Made by a program: the position numbers and the translations under genes. Under the pieces are notes generated by a model that did not search any database, was not told where the DNA came from, and worked only from the letters and a program-made list of their open reading frames with translations. A stretch of DNA of 64,000 nucleotides from Takakia lepidozioides (taxonomy: Eukaryota > Streptophyta > Takakiopsida > Takakiales > Takakiaceae), in NCBI GenBank assembly GCA_030704615.1, contig CM060734.1, positions 54,760,042 through 54,824,041 on the forward strand, in the 5' to 3' direction. How positions within the stretch are numbered: the first letter of the stretch is position 1; every line of letters starts with the position of its first letter. Positions 12,841 through 22,799 of this stretch are shown here, piece after piece.

Positions 12841-13050
12841 TTTGACGGTGTCACCATGGACCACTATTCCAGCCTTGACGATGTCAACATGGACCTCTTT
12901 GCCCTACCTTTTCGGGCCCATTGTCATGCACAAACAAACGTGATGTGGTCAGGCTGAACACCCCTTCCCGCATCACTTGTTCATAGGTCTCCGAAGCCTC
13001 CATCCCGCGCCCGGGCTGTGCATATCTTGCGATCTCTTCACATCCCGTGC
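12841..13050 (-). pseudogene. PPR repeat fragment related to the 49-52 kb DYW gene
   Basis: The minus strand matches about 200 bp of the 303-bp repeat unit of the PPR gene at 49089-52109. Shared blocks include GTCACCATGGACC, CAAACAAACGTGATGTGGTC, TCATAGGTCTCC and AAGCCTCCATCCCGCGCCC. Indels break the frame and no flanking PPR units remain. It ends abruptly beside the RTF2 fragment at about 13060. Confidence 0.75.
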
Positions 13051-13059
13051 CTTCATAGC

Positions 13060-13770
13060 TCCGACACTGTCCCCACCAGTGTTGGGCGGGTACACAGGTC
13101 AGAGCTAGGAATGTACCAGTGTTGTACCGGTGTCAATTGCTAGAGGTGCTGCATCAGCCAGTCTTCTCTCTAAAGAATCTGAATTACCATTCTTAACCTT
13201 CTTCTCCTTTTTGTCTCGGGTCTTAGTTTTTTCTGCTTCCATCCTCTCCCGTAGAGCAAGCACCTGGTGAGAATACAAACAACTGGTCAGTGAAATCTAA
13301 CAAACAACCACTCTCTTGGTAAATAAACAACTAACTTAAAAATTCTAATCACATGCAAGAGCTATGGAACATCGGCCTTACCTCTTCACGCTTCCATTGA
13401 TAGGCATCTTATCTGTTTCGCTGAAGGGTGTGTAGCAGACCGCGCATGAAGTGGAAGAAACTTCTTTCAATGCCCGTGCACTCAGCACATGCCCGCACTT
13501 TCGCAAAGCATAAAACTTGAACTCCCATTGAATTCCTGGCCTGTGATCGGACACTGGAACTTACTACCAGAGAAATCATACTGAGGATTAACCCCGGGGA
13601 TTGAACTGAAGTGAATGGTGATCAAATCTTTGAGACCCTTGATGTGCCTTAATTTCTTGGGCAGCGATTTTGTCAACAGTGCACTTACAACAGCTTCCTT
13701 GTTATACAAATTTCCGAGAAAATCAATCACGCGCGGGGGCTTCAAAGGCTCAGACGACATACTTGGTGCA
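13060..13770 (-). pseudogene. RTF2-like (replication termination factor 2) fragment, frameshifted
   Basis: RTF2 proteins are nuclear, with a paired RING-like fold, and act at stalled replication forks and in plant mRNA splicing. The minus strand from about 13770 to 13382 reads PPRVIDFLGNLYNKEAVV, then HIKGLKDLI, FQCPITGQEFNG, and in a shifted frame ALRKCGHVLSARALKEV and CAVCYTPFSETDKMPING. The shift near 13520 fits loss of one base in a purine run. A GTAAGG donor follows at 13381. The next exon, from 13263 downward, reads VLALRERMEAEK and then a lysine-rich tail. The N-terminus and C-terminal end are missing. It is either a decayed duplicate or a real gene fragment with a sequencing indel. 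Confidence 0.8.
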
Positions 13771-14940
13771 ATTTGTGGAATAGCCCCAACTGACATGTGA
13801 GTTGTGGTGTAAGGCTTGGGATTGTGAACGTACAGACTTTGACTCTGGTGTCAAGCCTGCATTGCACATTGTTGCCAATCTGACTTCATCTATTCAATAT
13901 GAGTCTATCTGTTCTCTACATTGTGTGTACGAGTTCAACAACAGCCGCATGTGGCACATTCAGGTAGAGGGTTATAGCAGCAGAGCTGGGATAACAGCAT
14001 CATTTTTTAAAGTGGATGTTAAGCTGGCCTTTCATTCGCACTTATTTCCTGAAAGCATCTTTTCTTGGCTGTGGATTGACATACGCAGTGAATGTCATGC
14101 TACAACCTCGCCCCTGGCTGGGGGAGTATGAGTATGAGGAAAGGAGGATGCCCTCAAAGGTGCCTCAAAGCTAATGTTGACTGACAGCCGTAAAATACAG
14201 ATGCCCTTCTTATTGGCATTGCATGTAGTGGGGGAATTCGCAGAAGCTGAGATGTTTATAGAAGCCTTTTAGCCTTCGCAAGCTGTGAGAGTGGTGAATG
14301 GTTGTGATTTGAAGGAGCTTTGACTATAAGGTGAACAACATGGTAGCAGCCGATTTCCACCATCTCTTTGTTAATTCTTGATGTGGAGAAATGCAGCTTG
14401 GTTTTGGGGGAAGTATCTATGGAAATGGGCAGAGCCATCAACTTTTGGATAGTGGGTCTGTTAGTTTTGTTCTGTAATATCTCAGATTTCCATCCAGCTC
14501 TCTTTTTGAGAGTGTGCTCCTCGTTGTGCCAATGTCACTCCTCCTATCCTTTGTGACATTTTCACTGTGTAATTGAAAGAATGTATAGTGGATTGGCTGA
14601 CCAGCAGCATCCCTGGTTGGTTGCAGAGATTGTTCTAACCTTCCGTCTCCCAATGGTCTGATCTTGTAAATAGGACATCATCCTCCCTGGTTTTCCCAGC
14701 CCTGCCCTTTTTCCTTCCCTTTCTCTCCATGTCTCTTTTATGTCCACTGTCCAACGGGCAGTACCACCACGGTCACTTCTCTCACATCTGTGGTCAGGAT
14801 AGCAGGAGTAATGCTGATGCAACATATACACACACCTATACATGCACAGTGTCATCTGATGGTCATTAGTATTGAGTACTGTTACATTTGATGAAACAAT
14901 GACGCATGTGTTATGGCACTGGTGCAGTGGGGAGGGTGTG
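13771..14940. other. No recognised gene
   Basis: An open frame of about 109 codons at 13802-14131 (plus) and several shorter ones have no family resemblance or repeat structure. This region could hold upstream exons of the F-box/LRR fragment, but no F-box motif was found. Confidence 0.4.
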
Positions 14941-14946
14941 TTGCAG

Positions 14947-15502
14947 AAGCTGTGCATAACCCAGAGTATGGTCTCAGAGATATGCATGATGGACATATGG
15001 CACCCAAGCTGACTGCTCTAGTGATCCTGGACATCAGCTGTTGCATGAACCTAAAGCGAGGGGCATTAAGAGACATTGCGCGACACTGTCAGTGCCTGAA
15101 ACGTCTAAATTGCTCAATGCCACTGGGCAGGCGCATGTACCTGAATTTGCCAGAATGCAGTGGCGATGCCCTGGCTATCGCACACAACGTTCGCCTTACG
15201 CACATCAGTACTACATATAATCTGCTTACCGACGAGGCTTGATTGCCATTTTCAAGGACTGTCCTAATCTTGAGGTCGTGGATGTGACAGCCTGTGGGCA
15301 TCTCAGATGCCAAGGGGCCCTAGGTCAGCAGGTGAAGAAATTGCGAGTCAATCACGTACCCCATGGACTGGGAGGAAGCACTACAACAGATTGGCGTTTT
15401 TATGACTGCGAAATTTACTGGGAAGCTCTGATGGCCCACTTTTGTCCTGCTCCCATTTCTCCCGGACAGATGTGTTTACAAGTATTGGAGGATGTAAAGT
15501 AG
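14947..15502 (+). pseudogene. F-box/LRR (SKIP19/FBL-like) fragment with one frameshift
   Basis: A probable acceptor (gttgcag, ending at 14946) opens an exon reading PKLTALVILDISCCMNLKRG, HCQCLKRLNC, GDALAIAH and LLTDEA, then a stop at 15240-15242. The next frame resumes immediately with LIAIFKDCPNLEVVDVTACG and runs to a stop near 15502. Leucine-rich repeats of this spacing are typical of plant SKIP19-like F-box proteins, substrate receptors of SCF ubiquitin ligases. Restoring one T in GGCTTGATT would rejoin the frames, so a one-base deletion is the simplest reading. The F-box itself was not found. Confidence 0.65.
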
Positions 15503-16076
15503 AGAGCTGTTAGCAGCTACTCTGACGCCATACTATAGCTATATCCGTAGTACACACTTCAATGCTTTGTACCGTTAACTCTGGCGCTCGGCGGCTTAGC
15601 CTGTGTCCATTAGCGCCTCGACAAGTGGTGCTGACTTGGAAATGATGTGGCAGTTGAATAAAAGGGCTCTGGAAAATGGAAGCCGGGCGGTATTTTCATG
15701 TGTTCATTTCTGTGTACAAGGGTGTGCTGCAGAGATGGCGGAGAGCATGACTGACTGATGAACGAATCCTGTGTACTTGTTCTGTGCGTTCGGAGCTTCA
15801 GGAGGACCTCTGTCATAGTCCTCTGCTGATAGATCCCATCCTCTCCGCGATATATGCTTTGCCGAGCTATCATCCCTGATACTTGCGTTATGGTAGAGGA
15901 AAGGAAAATCTAACCCCCCATGAGTTTTGTAGCATCACAAAGCACTACAATATATTGGTGAAATTTATATTGCGAAATTGAGGGACTCATAACATAACAA
16001 CCGGGACTACATATATGACTCTAGAGCTATGAAACGTATTTTAGTGATTATTTTATCACTCTATTGGTCTGGGGCC
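15503..16076. other. No gene seen
   Basis: AT-rich flank to the left of the large inverted repeat. No coding similarity or RNA gene recognised. Confidence 0.45.
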
Positions 16077-16416
16077 AATGCCTTCAAATCCGGGAGCGCC
16101 TAGGGAATTCCAAAAAGGCCTTGATGTGAAATGCAGCGCAATTCACTTGATCAGATGCCAATTCAATTGAACTAACCCTAATTTGCAATTCAATTGAATT
16201 GTAATCTATAATTTTTAACGCAGTTTTGTATATAATATATATAATATATTATCATGTATGTGTATATGTATATATATCGTATACACATATACATACGAGA
16301 GTATAAGCTGAATATACATGCTGGCCCGTCTATTCCTGCTGCCCGTCCATCCTTTGCTTGTGGTAAGGCCTAAGTCACGACATGAGTCGCGTAGCCTAAA
16401 GGAGAGATATATACTA
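16077..16416 (+). repeat. Left arm of long inverted repeat
   Basis: Matches the reverse complement of 20786-21170. Shared features from the outside inward are AATGCC, AGGGAATTCCAAAAAGGCC, TGCAGCGCAATTCACTTGA, the palindrome CAATTCAATTGAATTG, an AT-rich TATATAATATATATAA tract, CGAGAGTATAAGCTGAATAT and CCTAAGTCACGACATGAG. It differs from the right arm by a few substitutions and lacks about 40 bp (two extra CAATTCAATTGAATTG-type units). Confidence 0.92.
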
Positions 16417-16432
16417 CACATATATATTAGTA

Positions 16433-16680
16433 GAGGTATCGTCATTAGGTTGTAGCCCTGTTTGATATATCTACAGAGGTATAGTATTTCATTTTACAAG
16501 AAAAGTTGGCCAAATTAATCTATATTTATGCGGAGGTATCGTCATGAGACAGTAGCCCTGTTTAGTATACCACCAGAGGTATAGCGCCTGACTTACAAAG
16601 AAACCTGGTCAAATCAGCCTATATGCAGGTTGAGGTATCGTTATGAGGTAGTTGCCCTGTTTAGTATACCTACAGAGGGA
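16433..16680 (+). repeat. Tandem repeat, ~100-bp unit, 2.5 copies
   Basis: Units begin GAGGTATCGTCAT at 16433, 16533 and 16632 (the third with GTTAT). Each continues with AGCCCTGTTT and ACAGAGGTATAG or a close variant. The array lies just inside the left inverted repeat, a subterminal position in the candidate element. Confidence 0.85.
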
Positions 16681-17430
16681 TTGGCAACGTACGCATTCTT
16701 ATCTCTGTTTTTATCCCAGTCCTCGCTTGTTAGATTTTACAGCTGTTCATCGCGTAGTACTTGGCTACATTATTGTCTATTGTTTCTGGTTTACTCAATA
16801 AGAAGAGTGGGATAGAAATGTCAAGTGAGTTTTTCATGGTACGTGTTATGGTTGGGTGGATAGGAAGAGGCCAAGGAAGAGGCAGCAGCAGAGCTGACAC
16901 ATTTGGTAAGGCAACCGTGTCCATCCTGAGTATGAAGGATGTTGCACCCTCGGAAATACAAGATGCTTCAAGTAAGTTCAAAGAGCTTTCTTCTCTTTCT
17001 GGTGTGCTGGATATGTATGCGGAGGACAACTAATATCACCTTAGGTACCAAGGGAGAAACAAACAACCAAACCCTATTTCATTTCATTTCTCTCTCTCTC
17101 TCTTTCTCTCGTGTTTCTCCCTGTCCTCTAGGAAGCCTATTGACATTGGGTGGACTTGAAACAGGAGTACATTAATGTCTCTATCACTAAATGCCGGCCT
17201 TCTGACCTCGTGTCCTTGTTTGTTTCAACCTTAAGCGTTTTGCTTCAGGTAAGGTAGTGCATTGGATTTAGTTGGAAAGCTTGGGGCCTTTCCCTCTTTA
17301 GAATATGCCTACACGGGCCATTCCCTGCAACTCCCTGGAGTGTGATCTCTGAATGGTAACAAGCGGACTCCTACCGCTTGGGGGCAGCCCCTCCGCCCAA
17401 ATTGGGCAGTCGTATGCTCTGTCTAGCATA
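16681..17430. other. Short open frame and CT microsatellite; no recognised gene
   Basis: An open frame at 16761-17033 (about 90 codons, with a GRGQGRGSSRAD stretch) resembles nothing I know. A (TC)n tract lies at about 17088-17110. The rest may be the 5' region of the LINE fragment that follows. Confidence 0.4.
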
Positions 17431-17439
17431 CTCGGCACT

Positions 17440-18440
17440 TGGGCTCGGGTTGGTTCCTGTGCTTAAACTTATGGCCTGCGAAAACAATCAAAAATTTAGC
17501 TCCTATCAACATCAACACTCCTCAGGGTGATCCCTGGGAATTGGTTACTTATGCCAAATCTAGGGCTTCATGTGTAGTTTTTGGGGTGAATCCCAGGATG
17601 GACGATGTGTCCTTTAAAACTACATGCTCTACCTTAGGCTTGGATTTCATGGTTAATGGTACCATCTCGAGACTTGATAACAGGGGTACGTTGAAGGTTG
17701 CAATGACCAAAAGTGCTTCTAATAGAGTCCCGCATCAATTCAATCTCAAATAAGTTCGTCCGTGATTTCTTGTTTGACAATTGTGAAATTATCAACAAGG
17801 GTTTGAGGTACGAGCATAGTATCTGGCTAAAACTGAATTTGAAGGGCGGCATGAGAACTCTGCTAGACCTCTTTGTCCGTTGTGTTTACATGCCCACAGA
17901 GGGGACCCTGTGTGCTGACGCAGACAAGGCCTCACAAGTTTTGAAGCTGGACTGTGCTTCGTTCCTTGCCAAAGGTCACGTGGTACTATTGGGGGACTTC
18001 AATGCCTGGGTGGGCAAAGGGATCCATCAGGACGATATCATTGGACCTTTTGGTGAGGACGAGCTGAAATCTAATGGCAGACGGTTAATTAACTGTCTAG
18101 AAGAGCTTCAGCTTTTGACCTTGAATAACAGGACAAGAGGTGTCCAAGTGCAGTGGACTCGTGAGAAACCCCAAACTGGGGAACGTTCCATTGTGGACTA
18201 TATCATAATGGACAAAATTTTGTTCCCCCAGTGTGCCGATGTGTTGATCGACAGAACTGATATTGGTACCTCTGACCACTTGCTGGTTTGGACTGACATC
18301 AAAAGGTATTTTCCCACCACCAAGAGATCTGTGAAACGTTCGATTCGGAAGTGGCGCATAGAAAAATTCCACAATAAGGAGGTCAAGGCTGAGTACGTCC
18401 AGGCCTTGCAAGAGGTTCTCCCTCAACTAGATCACCAGTC
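17440..18440 (+). pseudogene. LINE 5' fragment: AP-type endonuclease domain
   Basis: The frame to about 17750 reads TLGLDFMVNGTISRLDNRGT and then breaks. The second frame (17713-18420) has the endonuclease/exonuclease/phosphatase fold of LINE ORF2: CVYMPTEG, VVLLGDFNAWVG, SIVDYIIMD and the catalytic GTSDHLLVW, about 340 residues in all. These are the Mg-binding Asn/Asp and the SDH motif of apurinic-like endonucleases that nick target DNA. Reverse transcriptase is missing downstream of about 18440, where unrelated sequence begins. It is probably nested inside the inverted-repeat block. Whether it belongs to the same family as the 3' LINE copies cannot be shown because they do not overlap. Confidence 0.85.
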
Positions 18441-19330
18441 ACACCTTCATAGGAGTGGGCATGTGGCTTGCAAGTGTTGGGCTGCCAATAACAAACCCAC
18501 TACAACGTTGCACTACAACCATAATCTCATCACTATTGCAGAACTCAGCATTCATGCTCTCGATTCCCACTCCAGCCTTTCAAATTCCTCAACTTCCATT
18601 CAGCATCCCATGAACCCCACATGCAGCCCGAGTGTTATTACAAACACGTTATGTGCTTTGGTAAATACTGTTGTGGGAATGAGGCAAAGCCCTCAAACCT
18701 TGGCCAAATGTTTATGCAAACCTCCTTAAACTGCTTGTGAGCTAAATGGGTTTGATGTGCATGCCAGGGCTAGCTCCATCTCATTTTTTGGGGGACCCTT
18801 TGGGAGACAGATGACTTACTTAGAAGTGCTTCAGCTTCCTCTGATTCACTGGCAAAAGAAATATGGCTAGCTCTGAAAGAAACAAACAATTTCAAACCTC
18901 ACAATTGATGAATGGCTTCCCCTGCATTATCATGTACTCCCCTGGCACTAGTATCTGGCCCCCATGACACAACCCCAGAGAAAACAAAGACATGTTCATT
19001 TCGAGAATTATCTCCAATAATCTTGTTTCGATACCCTTACAAAGGTATCATGTTGCAATTGGGCTGTGTGTTCGATAGAGAGTTTAATATATCAACTCTT
19101 AGACGTTGATACTCTTACAGTGGTATCATGTTTGGTATATGTACATAGCCATATATTGGCATTATAAGGGCTTGGCAGTATGAAATTGGTTAGTGTCTCA
19201 AGGTGCAGATGAAACATGCTAACTTATTTAGATTGTAAGCAACACCCACCAGTCAAACTCATCCTCAGAAGAGATTGATACACAAAAATTTCTCAGGGTC
19301 GTTGGTGCGCAGGCTTTTGTCAAGGGCTTG
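18441..19330. other. No gene; two short GATACC...GGTATC hairpins
   Basis: Near 19028 and 19107, GATACC-CTTACAAA-GGTATC and a variant with GATACT form short inverted repeats, each followed by ATGTT. They lie downstream of the integrase-like gene. Nothing else was recognised. Confidence 0.4.
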
Positions 19331-19336
19331 ATATCA

Positions 19337-20124
19337 TCATAAAGGTGTTTCAGAACGTGTGGCTTCAATGTGTTGTTTTATAAGAGAGTGCTCTACTGCA
19401 AAATCAGATCGAATTCGTAAAGGTGCTCCAAACTTGGAAACTGCATCGTGATATCCTTTTAAAATGGTTTTTTCTTTCTTGTTTCTTGCAACGTTCGCCC
19501 ATAAAACAAAATGAGAGGCCCCATCAATGCCAGCATGTACTCGAAGACCAAACATAATCAATTTGTCATAAGTTGCACCACGAATTGCATACATGTTTTA
19601 GTTTGCCTACAATTTTGTGCGATATGTAATACAAGAAAACGTCTTGCATGTGCATCTTCAAAGAACATTAAGATGCATGAGATAAAATACTTACAGTCAA
19701 TGTGCCATAGAGCCATAGGCATTGTCACATTATACTGAGTCCTCTGAATTGCCTGTGCCCTTCTCCTACGCTCATAATGGTAGGGTGAGATGATTTTCAA
19801 AGCTTCCCCCACCTTCCTTCGAGGAATCCGCCAATTTGACCTCCTTAAGGCAGATTGCACTGTTCTCATTCCCCAATTTGACCCATTCTCTTCAATAGGA
19901 AGTAACTCTTGAATCTTTTCACACAAGCGTTGGACACTCAATTCATGATGAACTTTGAAAGGAGACCCTTGGACTTCTGATAGCAATCTTCTCAATGGTC
20001 GTACATCATCAAAAGAAAGGGCAGTGGCGATTGATTTCATTGTGGCACCCTCATTCAACATTGCTTCCACATAAAGTACTAAATCATCCACTACTTTGTC
20101 ACCATCCAAATGGTTGTTTTCCAT
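19337..20124 (-). pseudogene. Integrase-core (rve/DDE-like) transposase-like gene, dead splice site
   Basis: Exon 1, from ATG 20124 (open slightly further upstream) to 19695, has an N-terminal helical region, GMRTVQSALRRSNWRIPRR, and ALWHID with the first catalytic Asp. A GTAAGT donor follows. Exon 2, from 19572, continues YDKLIMFGLRVHAGIDGASH, a KFGAPLRIRSD block (second acidic residue) and KQHIEATR. The order matches the eukaryotic integrase-core family common in animals and fungi (WHxDSYDKL, GIDG, RxD). Joining at 19695/19572 restores a Ser codon before YDKL, but the intron ends TGCAA instead of TGCAG, so the acceptor is destroyed. The gene stops soon after, and the final catalytic Glu region was not found. 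It is likely the decayed transposase of the surrounding inverted-repeat element. Confidence 0.72.
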
Positions 20125-20169
20125 GCTCACATTATCTGTCTTATCTCTGCATAATAGCCCCAGTGCCAA

Positions 20170-20785
20170 TGCCTTCGACCTTGCCCTTGTTGTAATTGTT
20201 TGCTGTTAATTCTGTAGTCACTGCATCCACTCACACACTCCCCATAGGACTTACGTCACTAAAGTTCACATAGGCTATCAAGTAGATGAACCAAATGTAC
20301 TTTGAAACAACAACTACTCTATGCTAAAATGTATTAGCAAACCACAGTACACAGTGTGGGCAGGTTGAAGACAAACCATGTGATCAAGCTCTTTCTTTCA
20401 GTGTGTGTGTTGAGGAGCGTTTGGTAACCCACTCTACTACCCCTAAAGTTCTCTCCTCAAAACTCATGAGTCACCTGCACGTACACAAAAACTACAGCTT
20501 TAGCTAAAATGATACCTTTATCAATGATTGGGGGAACTCATGCCAATATGGGAATGTGCTTACTCATGGGCAGATCTTGTCATTTGGTGATCCAAGAAGG
20601 CTTCCATCATACATAGCGCCACCACCGCTCCACCACCGCTCAACCCTAAACTTGTTGTTGCATTCTTCTCTCGTTACTTCTCGTCCTCCAACTGATTTGA
20701 TCCTTTCACTTTTAAGGCACCTCTGCCCTAAAAACCCTTCATCACTTCATTTCTCTCTCCCTTTCCCTCGCTCTCGCTCTCTCTC
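20170..20785. other. Upstream of integrase-like gene; no gene seen
   Basis: Contains a pyrimidine-rich tract (CTCTCCCTTTCCCTCGCTCTC, about 20752-20785) next to the right inverted repeat. The integrase-like gene's promoter would lie here. No coding family was recognised. Confidence 0.4.
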
Positions 20786-21170
20786 TAGTATATATCTCTC
20801 CTTTAGACTACGCGACTCATGTCGTGACTTAGGCCTTACCACAAGCAAAGGATGGACGGGTAGCAGGAATAGACGGGCCAGCATGTATATTCAGCTTATA
20901 CTCTCGTATGTATATGTGTATATGATACATATACGTATACGTATATATGATAATATATTATATATATTATATACAAAACTGCGTTAAAAATTATAGATTA
21001 CAATTCAATTGAATTGTAGTCAGCAATTCAATTGAATCGCCAGTTGGCAATTCGATTGAATTGCAAATTAGGGTTAGTTCAATTGAATTGGCATCTGATC
21101 AAGTGAATTGCGCTGCATTTCACATCAAGGCCTTTTTGGAATTCCCTAAGCGCCCTCCACTCAGGGCATT
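20786..21170 (-). repeat. Right arm of long inverted repeat
   Basis: Reverse complement of 16077-16416 with very high identity. It holds three CAATTCAATTGAATTG-like palindromes against one full copy on the left. Its outer end reads GGGCGCTTAGGGAATTCC on the minus strand. Confidence 0.92.
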
Positions 21171-21394
21171 ACACTATACATATGGTGCCATAGGATCCTT
21201 TTGAGCAATCAGCAGATATAAACATTGTACTCTGGACCGAAGCAAGAAAGCACCAGGGTAGACAAGGCTGATATTGGTATATCTTCCACATAGGTCAATG
21301 CTAGAACATGCAACAGCCCTGGCAAGAGGCCTATAAAGATTCTCCACACTGTTGGGACCGCATCGTTGAGAGGGAGGGAAAGCTGATGATGACG

Positions 21395-22350
21395 CAAGGA
21401 TGGAGTGTGGGTCCAGAATCATCTGAGAGGGCCAGATTTCAAGCACAAAAGGGGCAAAGAGGTCCATGGTGACATCATCACTGTGGGAATCGTACTAGAT
21501 GTCATTCTGAACAATACCCTGGTGGACATGTATGCCAAATGCGGCAGCATCGAGGATGCAAAGGGAGTGTTCCACAATATGGCCGGACGAAACATGGTGT
21601 TTTGGAATGCGATGATCGCAGGATATGCCCAGCATGTGTGTGGAATGGAGGCCTTGGGGATGTGTGAACAAATGATGCTGGCCGGATAGGGTCACGTTCG
21701 TTTGCGTTTGCAATGCATGTGCGAGCCTGGCAGCCCTGGAAAGGGGCAAACAGTAGGTCCATGGTGACATCATCAAAGCGGGAATCGTACCAGATATCAT
21801 TCTGAACACTACCCTGGTGGACAGGTATGCCAAACGCGGCAGCATCGAGAAAGCAAAGGGAGTTTTCGACAGTATGGCCGAACGAAACATGGTGTTTTGG
21901 AATGCAATGATCGCAGGATATGTCCAGAATGGTCATCACAGGGAGGCCCTGCAACTATTTGAAGGAATTCAAAAGGGAGGTTTGAAATCACCTTCATATC
22001 TACTCTCTCTGCATGTAGCCATGCCCGACTACTGGATGAAGGAAAACGCTACTTTGATTCTTTGAGTGAGAATCTTGGTGTCACTCTGACAGTGCAACAC
22101 TTTGGTTGCATGGTGGATCTTTTGGGACGGGCTGGGCAATTGGATGAGGCAGAGGACCTCATCAATAAAGTGCCAATCAAACCAGATGTGGGTTTGGATG
22201 GCCTCACTTGGTGCATGCAGAATCCATGGCAATGTGGAGATGGCTGAATGTGCAACCACATCTATTCTCAAGTGGGATGAACAGGATTCTACAACTTGTG
22301 TTGCTATCAAACATCTATTCTGCAGCTGGCAGGTGGGATGAAATGCAAAG
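21395..22350 (+). pseudogene. PPR-DYW pseudogene, truncated and frameshifted
   Basis: Close relative of the gene at 49089-52109. It starts with VWVQNHLRGPDFKHK, matching that gene's N-terminal VWVQIHPSGPDFKHK, then jumps by internal deletion to GKEVHGDII. PPR units follow (LVDMYAKCGSIEDAKGVF, NAMIAGYAQH) to a stop near 21689. After a frameshift come a second partial unit (AKRGSIEKAKGVFDSMAERN) and, after another shift, the E-domain start (FGCMVDLLGRAGQLDEAEDL). Later parts are frame-scrambled to about 22350, and the DYW deaminase domain is absent. It lies about 225 bp outside the right inverted repeat. Confidence 0.88.
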
Positions 22351-22799
22351 GTGAGAGAAATGATGAAGCAGTATGATTGTTCTCTGCTGTGCCAATGCTT
22401 GAAAGTATTTGCTAGATGCTTAGCCGAGGACAGTGAGATATTCCCCTCCCTCACTGATACAAAAGACGAGAAGTGACCTTTGGGGTCAAAGGGCCAATTT
22501 CAAAAACATGTATGTACTTGACACTCTGGTGTCTTCATGTAGGCAGCCCGTTCACATTCTGCGGCAGCACTGCAGCAACAGTGCCAGCGGGCGCTTGTTA
22601 CCAGCCAGTTGGTTGGAAGCCAGGGTGCCACGCTCCATCCATGAGACGACTCCAGTAGTGGTGGAGAAGCATGAGCATCATTACTTCAAGTGCGATCTAG
22701 ATGTCTGCATTGCTACAGTGGCCTTCTACCTAGCACAGATGTGTCCAGCTGGGTGTGGTTGCTCTGCAGTCACACAGCAGTGTGAGAAGCTAAGCATAG

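Larger units (their letters stand above)
16077..21170. mobile_element. 5.1-kb block bounded by long inverted repeats, with integrase-like gene
   Basis: The outer 340-385 bp at each end are near-identical in inverted orientation. Between them lie a 100-bp tandem repeat, a LINE endonuclease fragment (about 17.4-18.4 kb) and a minus-strand integrase-like gene (19337-20124). This is the architecture of a DNA transposon with long terminal inverted repeats and a nested retroelement. No target-site duplication was found outside the arms, so the exact ends and the mobility are inference. A second reading is that the arms are two independent inserts of one repeat family in opposite orientation. Confidence 0.6.
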
